Origin: Fidelibacterota bacterium | Lineage (GTDB): Bacteria > Marinisomatota > Marinisomatia > Marinisomatales > TCS55 | Reading direction: 5' to 3' | DNA: 14,908 bases | Assembly: GCA_002725545.1 (NCBI GenBank) | Contig: PBPW01000062.1 | Location: forward strand, 2,573-17,480 | Part shown: positions 7,665-13,557 of the stretch, in pieces | Layout: each line of letters opens with the position of its first letter | How positions within the stretch are numbered: position 1 is the stretch's first letter | Notes under the pieces: model-generated | The model's input: the letters and a program-made list of their open reading frames with translations, nothing else | Told to the model about the DNA's origin: nothing | Database searches by the model: none | Made by a program: the position numbers and the translations under genes

Positions 7665-7857
7665 GAGTGGCTGGGCAAGTAGAGCCGCTTGCAAGGGAGA
7701 ACCAGTAGAGATTTTCTACAAGAAAAAGTATTTAAAAATAGCTCAACGTATTTGTTCCGCTTGCGTAGTTAAAAAAGAATGTGGTCTAGCTGGTCGTAAA
7801 GAAAAGTTTGGAGTTTGGGGTGGGATTCCAAGAGGGTGGTTAAGAGAAGAGAAATGA
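7642..7857 (+). CDS. WhiB-like iron-sulfur transcription factor (copy 1)
   Basis: The protein is 71 residues from a GTG start, with AAGAGAAG just upstream and a 23-base overlap with the previous gene. It has the complete WhiB signature: C17 (RAACKG), C38-x2-C41-x5-C47, and the turn GVWGG (57-61) followed by a basic tail. The four Cys hold a 4Fe-4S cluster. WhiB proteins act on transcription in Actinobacteria by binding the housekeeping sigma factor. The WhiB-like protein of mycobacteriophage TM4 is known to interfere with host WhiB2. A role in redirecting host or phage transcription is therefore likely but not proven here. It strongly supports an actinobacterial host. Confidence 0.9.
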   Translation: MGYLKNRESGWASRAACKGEPVEIFYKKKYLKIAQRICSACVVKKECGLAGRKEKFGVWGGIPRGWLREEK

Positions 7858-8141
7858 TTTCTTTAACAAGTTTTCCTGAAAATCTTTTTGCTATCAGCAG
7901 TATTCATAATGAAGACAGGTTTTTAGGAATGAGAATAGATGACCCTGACCATTCAGAAGTTGTTCTTTTTGTGGGGCATCACGGTGTTGAATTTGATGGT
8001 GCTATTACTGCAATGGTAGAAACAGGTGTAGCTATTAACAGAGATCAGTTAATTGAAATGTCTCAAGCGATGCTGGCTACTGCTATGAGTATGATAGAGC
8101 CTGACGATTTTTCAGAGAATGGAGAAAGTTATTATGGGTAA
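7854..8141 (+). CDS. Hypothetical acidic protein between two WhiB genes
   Basis: The ATG at 7854 forms an ATGA overlap with the first WhiB gene and follows AAGAGAAGAG, giving 95 residues. The protein is acidic and has a short beta part (HSEVVLFVGHHGVEFDG) followed by a helix (NRDQLIEMSQAMLATAMSMI). No catalytic or metal-binding motif is evident. Placement between two WhiB-like genes with overlapping ends suggests coordinated expression with them. Function unknown. Confidence 0.7.
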   Translation: MISLTSFPENLFAISSIHNEDRFLGMRIDDPDHSEVVLFVGHHGVEFDGAITAMVETGVAINRDQLIEMSQAMLATAMSMIEPDDFSENGESYYG

Positions 8142-8496
8142 AACAAAACTTTTTGAAAAGACTCCCAACTGGATGGATCAAGCTGCTTGCAAAGGTATGA
8201 ACCCTGAACTCTTTTTCCCTAAAGGAGCTATCCCTAATAAGGTTAAAGAAGTTTGTGGAAGCTGTTGTGTAAAAAGTCAATGCTTAGAACACAGTCTTAA
8301 AAATAATGAGATTGATGGTGTCTGGGGTGGAGAAGGTAAAGACGCTCGTAAAAAAATTAAACGAATTAGGTGGAACTTTACTTACGGACAGATTATTAAA
8401 TGCAGAATTTGTGAATCAGATTTTAAAACAATTAGCCCCCACCATAAAATTTGTAGTGAACCTTGTCGTCAATTAGCTAAGAGTAAACGATTATAG
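8134..8496 (+). CDS. WhiB-like protein fused to a C-terminal zinc ribbon (copy 2)
   Basis: The ATG at 8134 is preferred over 8119 because GGAGAAAG (8120-8127) lies 6 bases before it; this gives 120 residues. The N-terminal half is a full WhiB domain: C19 (QAACKG), ELFFP, C41-x2-C44-x5-C50 and GVWGG (62-66). A basic linker (KKIKRIRW) joins it to a second module, residues 88-115, with C90-x2-C93, then C107-x3-C111 in a treble-clef arrangement (ICSEPCRQL). The extra metal site could add DNA or protein contacts. Standard WhiB proteins end soon after the GVWGG and basic region, so the fusion is unusual. It overlaps the previous gene by 8 bases. Confidence 0.88.
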   Translation: MGKTKLFEKTPNWMDQAACKGMNPELFFPKGAIPNKVKEVCGSCCVKSQCLEHSLKNNEIDGVWGGEGKDARKKIKRIRWNFTYGQIIKCRICESDFKTISPHHKICSEPCRQLAKSKRL

Positions 8497-8497
8497 A

Positions 8498-9055
8498 ATG
8501 ACTTCTCTTTTGCTTGCCGTGATTGTTGCCGTGAACTCTATGGTTGTGATACCTGAGATAGTGGATCAAGAATATCGTATGTATGAGCGTGGTTCTCATA
8601 TCGTGGAGTTACAAAAAGAAATAGGTGGAGTTCAGGTTGATGGGATTTATGGACCGAAGACTAGAGCGAAACATATTGCTTCTGTTGGTGGTGGAGTAGC
8701 TGCTGTTTACAGGTGGTACGGGTTCACACCTTTAACGAACAACACTAAACCTTTAAGCGTTCTAATAGATGAGTATTTTAAAACAGAATCAGATCGTCTA
8801 TGGGCGACACGGGTTGCTTTCTGTGAATCGTCTGCTTTGCCGCATCATGTTCGCTCCACTGCTGTTTCACCTGCTCTAGCTGTCGGAGCTATGCAAAACC
8901 TTATGCGTTACTGGTCAAGCCGTGCCGTTTCAGCAGGTTTGTCGGCTGATGCTTCTCCTTACGATTTAGAAAATAACATAAGGGTAGCTGCACATTTGTT
9001 TTACACCTCAGGTAAACATCATTGGAATCCTTCTAAGAAATGTTGGGGGAAATAA
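8498..9055 (+). CDS. Cell-wall lysin: peptidoglycan-binding plus lysozyme-like domain
   Basis: The protein is 185 residues. The first 20 residues are hydrophobic (SLLLAVIVAVNSMVVI) and look like a signal or signal-anchor. Residues 28-60 match a peptidoglycan-binding repeat (GSHIVELQKEIG, then VDGIYGPKTRAKHI). Residues 95-185 resemble a small transglycosylase or lysozyme-like domain: a catalytic Glu candidate E110 in FCESSALP, GAMQ at 130-133, and an ending with W and CWGK. C109 and C182 could form a disulfide. It probably cuts the host wall at lysis, paired with the holin at 4416. A virion-associated wall enzyme is the alternative. The ribosome binding site before the ATG at 8498 is weak. Confidence 0.75.
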   Translation: MTSLLLAVIVAVNSMVVIPEIVDQEYRMYERGSHIVELQKEIGGVQVDGIYGPKTRAKHIASVGGGVAAVYRWYGFTPLTNNTKPLSVLIDEYFKTESDRLWATRVAFCESSALPHHVRSTAVSPALAVGAMQNLMRYWSSRAVSAGLSADASPYDLENNIRVAAHLFYTSGKHHWNPSKKCWGK

Positions 9056-9057
9056 TA

Positions 9058-9813
9058 ATGCAACAAGCTCACCAAAAAATTGTTAGAGAAAAAATGAAAA
9101 CAGAAGATTCTTTCAATCTGTTTGGTGACTGGTGGGAAGACATAGAAGTAGACATTAAAAAAGCAGTTGTTAAACCGATTGATTACAAGACGGCTGCGAG
9201 TGTGATTATCAAGTATGAGTGGCTTGGTTGTATGCCTGCGATGGTTAAGTATTGTTTCGGTATTTACTTTGACGTCAATCTAGGTGGCGCTGTTGTTTAC
9301 AGCACGGAATATATAGAGAACTTAGGTAAGTGGGATAAGTACGATTACACAGGCAAGATCATTCTCTTATCAAGGGGCGCTTGTGTTCATTGGGCTCATC
9401 CTCATAGTGCCAGCAAACTAATAACAAGTTCGATGAAAATGCTCCCTGAGAAATACAAAGTCGTGACTGCTACTGTCGATGAACACGCTGGCGAGATAGG
9501 AACTATCTATCAAGCCTGCAACTTTGTTTATATAGGTTCTATGCGAGACAACAATCCAAATGTGAACAGCAGAAAAGATGACAGGTTTGGAGTTGAGATT
9601 GACGGCAAGTTATATACCGCTCGCTCCATGAGGCAGAAGGTCGGTTCACAAAAAAAGGAAGACATTTTAAATGTTTATCCTCACGCCGTGTTTGTACCTC
9701 AAGCTAGTAAGAAAAGGTACTTTTATTTTCTTGGGAATAAGAAAGAGAGACAATACCACCGGAGTCAAATAGAAGATCAAATTCAACCGTACCCAAAAAG
9801 AGATTTGTTATGA
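9058..9813 (+). CDS. Mom-like DNA modification protein (GNAT fold)
   Basis: The ATG at 9058 follows GGGGGA (9045-9050) by 7 bases, giving 251 residues. The core resembles the Mom family of phage Mu and its actinophage relatives: R106 in LLSRGAC, a Ser-rich turn HPHSASK (S117, S119) of the type that binds acetyl-CoA, D141 in TATVDE, and GEIGTIYQACNFVYIG (146-160). Mom converts adenine in DNA to a methylcarbamoyl form, which blocks many restriction enzymes. By analogy this protein would protect phage DNA. It has no nearby com-like translational activator that I can see. The family call rests on motif resemblance; a different GNAT enzyme is the alternative. Confidence 0.7.
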   Translation: MQQAHQKIVREKMKTEDSFNLFGDWWEDIEVDIKKAVVKPIDYKTAASVIIKYEWLGCMPAMVKYCFGIYFDVNLGGAVVYSTEYIENLGKWDKYDYTGKIILLSRGACVHWAHPHSASKLITSSMKMLPEKYKVVTATVDEHAGEIGTIYQACNFVYIGSMRDNNPNVNSRKDDRFGVEIDGKLYTARSMRQKVGSQKKEDILNVYPHAVFVPQASKKRYFYFLGNKKERQYHRSQIEDQIQPYPKRDLL

Positions 9814-10121
9814 GTCCTGAAGAAGTCGAAGAGATTCTTTTTACGATGACTGCTATTTGGACTCAGAAAATAAACGACCCTACGTTAATGGTTTGGAAGG
9901 AACTGTTAGCTCCAGAAGACCGTTCTAAAGTTAGAGCAGCTATCAAACAATTAGCTGATACCAGTAAATATTTTCCTGCATGGTCAGAGGTTAAAGAAAT
10001 TGTAGAGCTTTTAAAACGTCAAGAAAGAGAAGCACCTAAAGCTATTGAAGCTGGGAGTTATTTATCACACAAAGAAAATCTAGAACGATTAAAGGAAATC
10101 AAAAAGCTTAGAAGTATGTGA
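9810..10121 (+). CDS. Possible helicase loader or replication accessory protein
   Basis: The protein is 103 residues and starts in an ATGA overlap with the Mom-like gene. It is all-helical: SPEEVEEILFTMTAIW, then VWKELLAPEDRSKVRAAIKQL, and FPAWSEVKEIVELLKRQE. An N-terminal helix followed by 'W-x2-LL-x4-R-x2-V-x3-I' and a 'FPxxxEV' turn resembles the N-terminal domain of phage G40P-type helicase loaders. Without a search this is only a resemblance. It ends the plus-strand operon, about 70 bases before the terminator. Confidence 0.5.
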   Translation: MSPEEVEEILFTMTAIWTQKINDPTLMVWKELLAPEDRSKVRAAIKQLADTSKYFPAWSEVKEIVELLKRQEREAPKAIEAGSYLSHKENLERLKEIKKLRSM

Positions 10122-10148
10122 GTAAATGTTGCTCTTGCATGATATGAT

Positions 10149-10191
10149 TTTGTTTATACACATTTCACTCCAATCGTTTTGTGTAAACAAA
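10149..10191. other. Bulged inverted repeat just upstream of the terminator
   Basis: Bases 10149-10156 pair with 10184-10191 and 10159-10162 pair with 10180-10183, leaving a 2-base bulge (10157-10158) and a 17-base loop. The right arm runs into the A-tract of the terminator at 10189-10194, so this hairpin and the fully extended terminator stem share bases. It might tune termination or hold an operator. The loop contains, on the minus strand, ACGATTGGAG (10165-10174), the same ribosome-binding context found after the hammerhead elements. Confidence 0.45.
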
Positions 10192-10218
10192 AAACCCCCC
10201 GATTATGGGGGGTTTTTT
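10189..10218. terminator. Bidirectional intrinsic terminator between convergent operons
   Basis: A6-C6, a six-base loop GATTAT, then G6-T6. The G-C stem followed by T6 works on the plus strand, and its complement works equally well on the minus strand. It lies between the last plus-strand gene (ending 10121) and the last minus-strand gene (ending 10240), where both transcription units should stop. Confidence 0.93.
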
Positions 10219-10239
10219 ACTTGGGTTGACAGTCCTAGA

Positions 10240-11187
10240 TTATGCGGCTTTACGTTTTAGTCGCCGTATCTCAGCTTTGAGTTCAGCAACTTCTTCCCGT
10301 AGGGCTTTGACCCTACAAGCTTCTGCATTGTTTTCTTTGTACGAAATGCTTTCCAAATGGTCAATGTTCACACACGCTCTTTCCCCACAGATATGGTGTA
10401 TCTGGTTTCCTTCAGGGATAGTTTCGTTGTTGGCTACTTCCCAGACTTTTCGATGGGTAGCAATCCGAGTCAACCCTTCTCCATCTTTCGCTATGCAAAT
10501 AGACCCGTAACCTGATTCCATTTTGGTGTGTTGCCAAACTAAACAACCGTTGTTGTTTGGCTTCACGTACCCATTTTGAGGATCTAAATAGAAAGCAATA
10601 GTTTCAGTCCAGTCTAAATGAAACAAAGTAGGGCGTAACTTTCTACCTGCTTCAAAAGTTTTATTTTTGTACCATCTTGCCCCATGTCCCTGACAAATCT
10701 CACCGTATTCGATTGATTTTGGGTCAAACTTTGAAGGATCTTTAAGCCCTACATATCCTTTGTCTGTGACTCGACCACATGGGGTTCCTTTGGAATCTAT
10801 AGGCACCATGCAAGTGCTGTTGCGAGGTAAGGATTGAACTAACGGAACATCAGGGTACGTGTCTCCGTATTTGTCTAATCGTTTAGCATGACCACGACAA
10901 TGATCGTCAGTCTGTGTTCTTTGTTTAAATGAACAGCCCTTAACTATGCAGTTTTTATATTGTTGTTCTTTAATCAGTAGGGTTTTGCTACCCAGACAGC
11001 AACGCCGATTCTGATGTTTCTTAGCAGCACGTTGAGCGTTACCAAGTGTTGCATATCTTGGTTCCCCACAGCGAGCGCACTTCACATGCAAGGGTATTTG
11101 CGAATCTCCACTGTATGGCTCTAGTGGAATATATTCACATGCTCGCATTATCTTGTCGGCTTCTTCTAATGTATGTTTATTCGGCAT
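10240..11187 (-). CDS. HNH endonuclease with several zinc-binding modules
   Basis: The protein is 315 residues. The C-terminal catalytic part holds H245-R246 (ATHRKVWE), H264-H265 (QIHHICGERACVN), N274 and H277 (DHLE), the His-Asn-His set of phage HNH nucleases of the HNH_3 type. Before it are at least three Cys/His groups: C37-x2-C40 with C63/C64, then C80, C85, C97, H100, and C126, C137, C165, H168. The last 25 residues (LREEVAELKAEIRRLKRK) form a charged coiled coil. Such proteins are often mobile homing endonucleases that cut intron- or gene-free sites, but some are general phage nucleases. It is the last gene of the minus-strand operon, starts in a TAATG overlap, and has GGAG upstream. 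Confidence 0.85.
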   Translation of the reverse strand: MPNKHTLEEADKIMRACEYIPLEPYSGDSQIPLHVKCARCGEPRYATLGNAQRAAKKHQNRRCCLGSKTLLIKEQQYKNCIVKGCSFKQRTQTDDHCRGHAKRLDKYGDTYPDVPLVQSLPRNSTCMVPIDSKGTPCGRVTDKGYVGLKDPSKFDPKSIEYGEICQGHGARWYKNKTFEAGRKLRPTLFHLDWTETIAFYLDPQNGYVKPNNNGCLVWQHTKMESGYGSICIAKDGEGLTRIATHRKVWEVANNETIPEGNQIHHICGERACVNIDHLESISYKENNAEACRVKALREEVAELKAEIRRLKRKAA

Positions 11188-11681
11188 TACGCTATCTCCA
11201 TCTTCGGAGCTTGTTTAGCACGACTGTTTTTCAAGTGAGCATCAACTTCAGGATCGTCGTCGCCTATGTCGTAACGAACATTACGTTCTTGAAAACCGAC
11301 AGGTATCTGTGAGTCTTTAGTCCATACCCATAAATGGTACTCGTTAGCTGTATCAACAACTCTAGACTCAGCAGGATAAAGCTCAAGTGCTTCACGCTCG
11401 TCACCAAAAATGTCGTTTTTAATCTGCTGGAAATGTCGCCAAGGTCGATTCGTTGCCCGTGTATGAGAGTGAATACACATTTGGCAAATACCATCACGAC
11501 CTAACTCTTTGTTTAAGTATCTGATTGTTGCCTGATACCTGTCGTTTATCCAAACTTCGTCAGGCATGTCACCATGAAACTTATCTTTTATTTTTTCATA
11601 GATGTTATCGTCAGCTAGTTGAGCGGCTTGCATACGCATCCAAGCCTTAGCTTTAGTTGGGGCTTTACGTTTCTTACCCAT
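11187..11681 (-). CDS. DUF7694-like protein of unknown function
   Basis: The ATG at 11681 is chosen because GGAG (11691-11694) lies 9 bases before it; an in-frame TTG at 11696 would overlap that site. The protein is 164 residues with a basic N-terminus (GKKRKAPTKAKAW), then WINDRYQATIRYL and the well-conserved block RHFQQIKNDIFGDEREALEL, followed by YPAESRVVDTANEYHLWVW and GFQERNV. This block occurs in many phage and plasmid proteins of unknown role, which I associate with DUF7694. It is the first gene after hammerhead element a, so cleavage there would give it and the HNH gene a separate mRNA. Confidence 0.75.
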   Translation of the reverse strand: MGKKRKAPTKAKAWMRMQAAQLADDNIYEKIKDKFHGDMPDEVWINDRYQATIRYLNKELGRDGICQMCIHSHTRATNRPWRHFQQIKNDIFGDEREALELYPAESRVVDTANEYHLWVWTKDSQIPVGFQERNVRYDIGDDDPEVDAHLKNSRAKQAPKMEIA

Positions 11682-11699
11682 TGTTTTATTCTCCAATCG

Positions 11700-11760
11700 T
11701 GGTCTGTCTCATCAGTATGTGGTGACCAATCCACATAGACACCCTTACGGGTGTTTCAAC
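11700..11760 (-). ncRNA. Type II hammerhead ribozyme, copy a
   Basis: Read on the minus strand, the core is GAAA (11757-11754; its last A is A15.1). Stem III runs 11754-11749 with 11744-11739 around a GUAA loop. The cleavage base C17 is at 11738. Stem I is UAUGUGG (11737-11731) with CCACAUA (11722-11716), a perfect 7 bp, with loop AUUGGUCA. Then come CUGAUGA (11715-11709) and stem II GUU/GAC (11760-11758 with 11708-11706, one G-U). UGGUC in the loop can pair with GACCA (11704-11700). The TGA stop of the upstream gene (11758-11756) supplies the first two core bases G12 and A13. Ribosome binding site GGAG of the next gene follows at 11694-11691. Cleavage itself is predicted, not shown. Confidence 0.85.
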
Positions 11761-11986
11761 TAGCTTTCCTTCCGGTTTCAAGTAACCATTTTTCAACGTC
11801 AGCTTTAAGGAAAAAAACTAACCCCCATCTTCTAATAACTGAAGAAGGAAAATCATTACTGTTAATCCAGTAAGTAATATTTGATTTATGCACCCCTTCT
11901 TTTTTTGCTATATCTGACAAGGTGATTAACTCCGATAAACGGTAATCGTTTATATTTATTTCAGGTCGAGGAGGAACTAATTGCAT
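11756..11986 (-). CDS. Small excisionase-like (MerR-type) helix-turn-helix protein
   Basis: The ATG at 11986 is preferred to the GTG at 11995, because AGGGGGTGGAG lies just upstream of it; this gives 76 residues. Residues 20-43 are a helix-turn-helix (ITLSDIAKKEGVHKSNITYW) and residues 52-68 form a short wing and a final helix ending in VEKWL, the layout of excisionase and MerR-like DNA-binding proteins of phages and plasmids. It could be a directionality factor or a small regulator of the operon. It overlaps the preceding gene by 26 bases, and its stop codon lies inside the catalytic core of hammerhead copy a. Confidence 0.8.
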   Translation of the reverse strand: MQLVPPRPEININDYRLSELITLSDIAKKEGVHKSNITYWINSNDFPSSVIRRWGLVFFLKADVEKWLLETGRKAS

Positions 11987-12395
11987 CTTCTCCACCCCCT
12001 GTCACGAAAGTACCAACATTGACGTTGACAACATCTTGAGTCATTTCACGAACATGCTCATCGTGTCCGTTTACTTTGTATTCAAGGTCGGCGTAAAATC
12101 TTTGAACGACTTTCCATTTGCGTGAAGCTTTAGAAATCACGTAAGTACCGTTGTCGCCATTGTCGTAATCAAGGTTTTTGATTACATCAACGTAAACGCT
12201 TGAATTGCCTCCGAACCAGTTGCCTATCATTTGAATGAACCTTGCAGGCTCGTTGACACCCAAAGCTGATGCCGCTTGACAAAAAGCTTCAATGGACTCA
12301 ATACCACCGTTCCAATGAAGGTAAATGCCTACCTGTGATGTATCCAAAATGCTCTCAGATGAATCTTGAAAACTTATTACCGCTCTATTTCCCAT
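11961..12395 (-). CDS. Conserved hypothetical protein with YLHWNGG motif
   Basis: The protein is 144 residues, starting with GNRAVISFQD and continuing with VGIYLHWNGGIESIEAFCQA, a combination I recognise in many small phage and plasmid proteins with no known role. A beta strand and helix pattern follows (FIQMIGNWFGGNSSVYVDVI), then KWKVVQRFYADLEY. The C-terminus is a polar, Ser-rich tail. AGGAG lies 7 bases before the ATG, inside the 3' end of the previous gene, so translation is coupled. Function unknown. Confidence 0.75.
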   Translation of the reverse strand: MGNRAVISFQDSSESILDTSQVGIYLHWNGGIESIEAFCQAASALGVNEPARFIQMIGNWFGGNSSVYVDVIKNLDYDNGDNGTYVISKASRKWKVVQRFYADLEYKVNGHDEHVREMTQDVVNVNVGTFVTGGGEDAISSSST

Positions 12396-12735
12396 GATTG
12401 TTCTCCTTTCGTTCTGTCATAGATATAACTGGTCTAGGTGAATTGATAATTTCTTTTTTAACAATCTCATCTCTAACTTTGTAAATGTTTACACAACACT
12501 TCCTTAAAGAAAGATCGATTTCTTCTAACTCTTGAAGCCATAAAGCAAAACGTGGTTTCAAGTCTTCCCAAGCTTGATCTCTTGTTACAGATAAAGCCGA
12601 CAGGATAGCGTCGTCTCTAAAATAAGGATGACATTTTATAGAAGCCTCGACACTTGTCTCTAAGTGTTTAGCATTTATTAGTATTTCTTTTAGCCGCTCG
12701 GTTATTCCGGCGACTGGTTCAAATGGTTCTATCAT
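12385..12735 (-). CDS. Hypothetical helical protein
   Basis: The ATG at 12735 is chosen because GGAG (12744-12747) precedes it by 8 bases; the ATG at 12753 lies upstream of that site, next to the hammerhead element. The protein is 116 residues, almost wholly helical, with repeated acidic and basic heptad-like segments (ITERLKEILINAKHLETSVE; LWLQELEEIDLSLRK) and a Cys pair (CC at about 84). The C-terminal tail is polar. I do not recognise a family. It is the first gene after hammerhead copy b and overlaps the next gene by 11 bases. Confidence 0.65.
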   Translation of the reverse strand: MIEPFEPVAGITERLKEILINAKHLETSVEASIKCHPYFRDDAILSALSVTRDQAWEDLKPRFALWLQELEEIDLSLRKCCVNIYKVRDEIVKKEIINSPRPVISMTERKENNHGK

Positions 12736-12754
12736 TTGTATTTCTCCAATCATT

Positions 12755-12816
12755 TGGTCTATCTCTTCAGCGTTAAGAGACCATCCTTAACGGACACTCC
12801 GAAGAGTGTTTCGATA
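12755..12816 (-). ncRNA. Type II hammerhead ribozyme, copy b
   Basis: On the minus strand: GAAA (12812-12809), stem III ACACUC/GAGUGU (12809-12804 with 12799-12794) capped by a UUCG tetraloop, and C17 at 12793. Stem I is CGUUAAG (12792-12786) with CUUAACG (12777-12771), a perfect 7 bp, with loop GAUGGUCU. The core CUGAAGA (12770-12764) has A at the variable position N7. Stem II pairs 12815-12813 with 12763-12761 and can extend by one A-U pair. UGGUCU in the loop is complementary to AGACCA (12760-12755). The element starts one base after the upstream stop codon. Both stem sequences differ from those of copies a, c and d, while the core is the same. Confidence 0.87.
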
Positions 12817-12969
12817 TTATTTACAAACCGGCGCTATTAGTTCCGGATCGGTTGTATCAGGACAAAACGGTTCATAATTTTTTGGGTCGTCAATCCATGC
12901 AACTATCATTAAACATGAGATAAGCAACCCAATATAAACACGCTCTTTTAATGTCAACTTATTAGTCAT
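12817..12969 (-). CDS. Small single-pass membrane protein
   Basis: The ATG at 12969 has AGAGGAG 7 bases upstream, giving 50 residues; the longer open frame to 13032 lacks a comparable site. A basic N-terminus (TNKLTLKERVY) leads into one hydrophobic helix (IGLLISCLMIVAWI), then an acidic, Pro- and Cys-containing tail of about 25 residues. The charge pattern suggests an N-in topology with the tail outside. It overlaps the previous gene by 8 bases. Small membrane proteins of phages can act in lysis control or superinfection exclusion, but nothing here decides this. Confidence 0.72.
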   Translation of the reverse strand: MTNKLTLKERVYIGLLISCLMIVAWIDDPKNYEPFCPDTTDPELIAPVCK

Positions 12970-13273
12970 TTTCAAACTCCTCTCTAAGCTGCCATGTAGT
13001 TCTCTTGTGCCATTTGTGTTCAAATAGTCCAAGCTCTATCAATTTATTACCGGCTTGATTAAGTCGTTCTATAGCGTGACTTAATCGAGTGTTTTCTGGG
13101 TTATAAATATGTCCCATGTTGTGAGCGTCATCGAGATAAATGCACATAGTTTGATCGTGCTGTGCATCGAGAAACTCTCTAACGTAAAACAATATTTTTG
13201 TATCCTGTCCGGAATCAAATTTTAGAATTGCTTCTTGGCAATCTCCGGATATACCCTCTAAAACTAATTTCAT
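12962..13273 (-). CDS. Hypothetical protein
   Basis: The protein is 103 residues with GGGAG before the ATG at 13273. The N-terminal half looks alpha-beta (KLVLEGISGDCQEAILKF, then KILFYVREFLDAQ), and the second half has a helix (RLSHAIERLNQAGNKLIELG) followed by a Trp- and basic-rich C-terminus. No metal-binding or catalytic motif is obvious. It lies 39 bases after the previous gene and has no hammerhead element before it, so it would share the mRNA of the small Cys-rich protein. Family unknown. Confidence 0.68.
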   Translation of the reverse strand: MKLVLEGISGDCQEAILKFDSGQDTKILFYVREFLDAQHDQTMCIYLDDAHNMGHIYNPENTRLSHAIERLNQAGNKLIELGLFEHKWHKRTTWQLREEFEND

Positions 13274-13312
13274 TTTATTCTCCCTCTCTTTTCTTGTGCT
13301 TCTGTCATTGTT

Positions 13313-13480
13313 TTATTCGCCATATTCACACGCTCCGCAGATGTAATCCGCTGTGTAGATATTGCCGACATAAACACCATGCCTGCAATAATCTTTGTCA
13401 GGGATCGGTTCGACATCACTATCTAACACTTGACCTGTTCTAGCCTCTCTAAGTATTTCCTCTACTGACAATTCAGCCAT
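13313..13480 (-). CDS. Small zinc-ribbon-like protein
   Basis: The ATG at 13480 is chosen because GGAG lies 7 bases upstream, directly after hammerhead copy c. The frame is open further but would run through the ribozyme. The protein is 55 residues: an acidic helical N-terminus (ELSVEEILREARTG), then C32-x-H34 (YCRHGVYVG) and C48-x2-C51 (ICGACEYGE). This 'C-x-H-G-x-Y-V-G ... C-G-x-C-E' pattern recurs in small actinophage proteins. It probably binds one zinc ion and may contact protein or nucleic acid. Function unknown. Confidence 0.75.
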   Translation of the reverse strand: MAELSVEEILREARTGQVLDSDVEPIPDKDYCRHGVYVGNIYTADYICGACEYGE

Positions 13481-13496
13481 TAGTTTTCTCCAATCG

Positions 13497-13557
13497 TGGT
13501 CTATCTCTTCAGTGACTAGAGACCATCCTAGCCAGACACCCTTACGGGTGTTTCGAT
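13497..13557 (-). ncRNA. Type II hammerhead ribozyme, copy c
   Basis: On the minus strand: GAAA (13554-13551), stem III ACACCC/GGGUGU (13551-13546 with 13541-13536) with a GUAA tetraloop, and C17 at 13535. Stem I is UGGCUAG (13534-13528) with CUAGUCA (13519-13513), 7 bp with one G-U, with loop GAUGGUCU. The core CUGAAGA is at 13512-13506. Stem II is AUC/GAU (13557-13555 with 13505-13503). UGGUCU in the loop is complementary to AGACCA (13502-13497). The A of the first stem II pair is the last base of the upstream TAA stop. The next gene's GGAG follows closely. Confidence 0.87.

Noticed and set aside
10205..10510. A 101-residue plus-strand frame starting in the terminator
   Set aside because: It is antisense to the HNH nuclease, begins inside the terminator stem and has no ribosome binding site.
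11739..11754. The stem III hairpins (all four copies) as intrinsic terminators
   Set aside because: None is followed by a T-run on the minus strand, and each continues directly into the invariant GUC, stem I and CUGANGA series.
12480..12493. The inverted repeat TGTAAATGTTTACA as an operator
   Set aside because: It lies inside a coding region; the only similar strings I saw, around 4645 and 10181, are partial, so chance in AT-rich DNA is likely.
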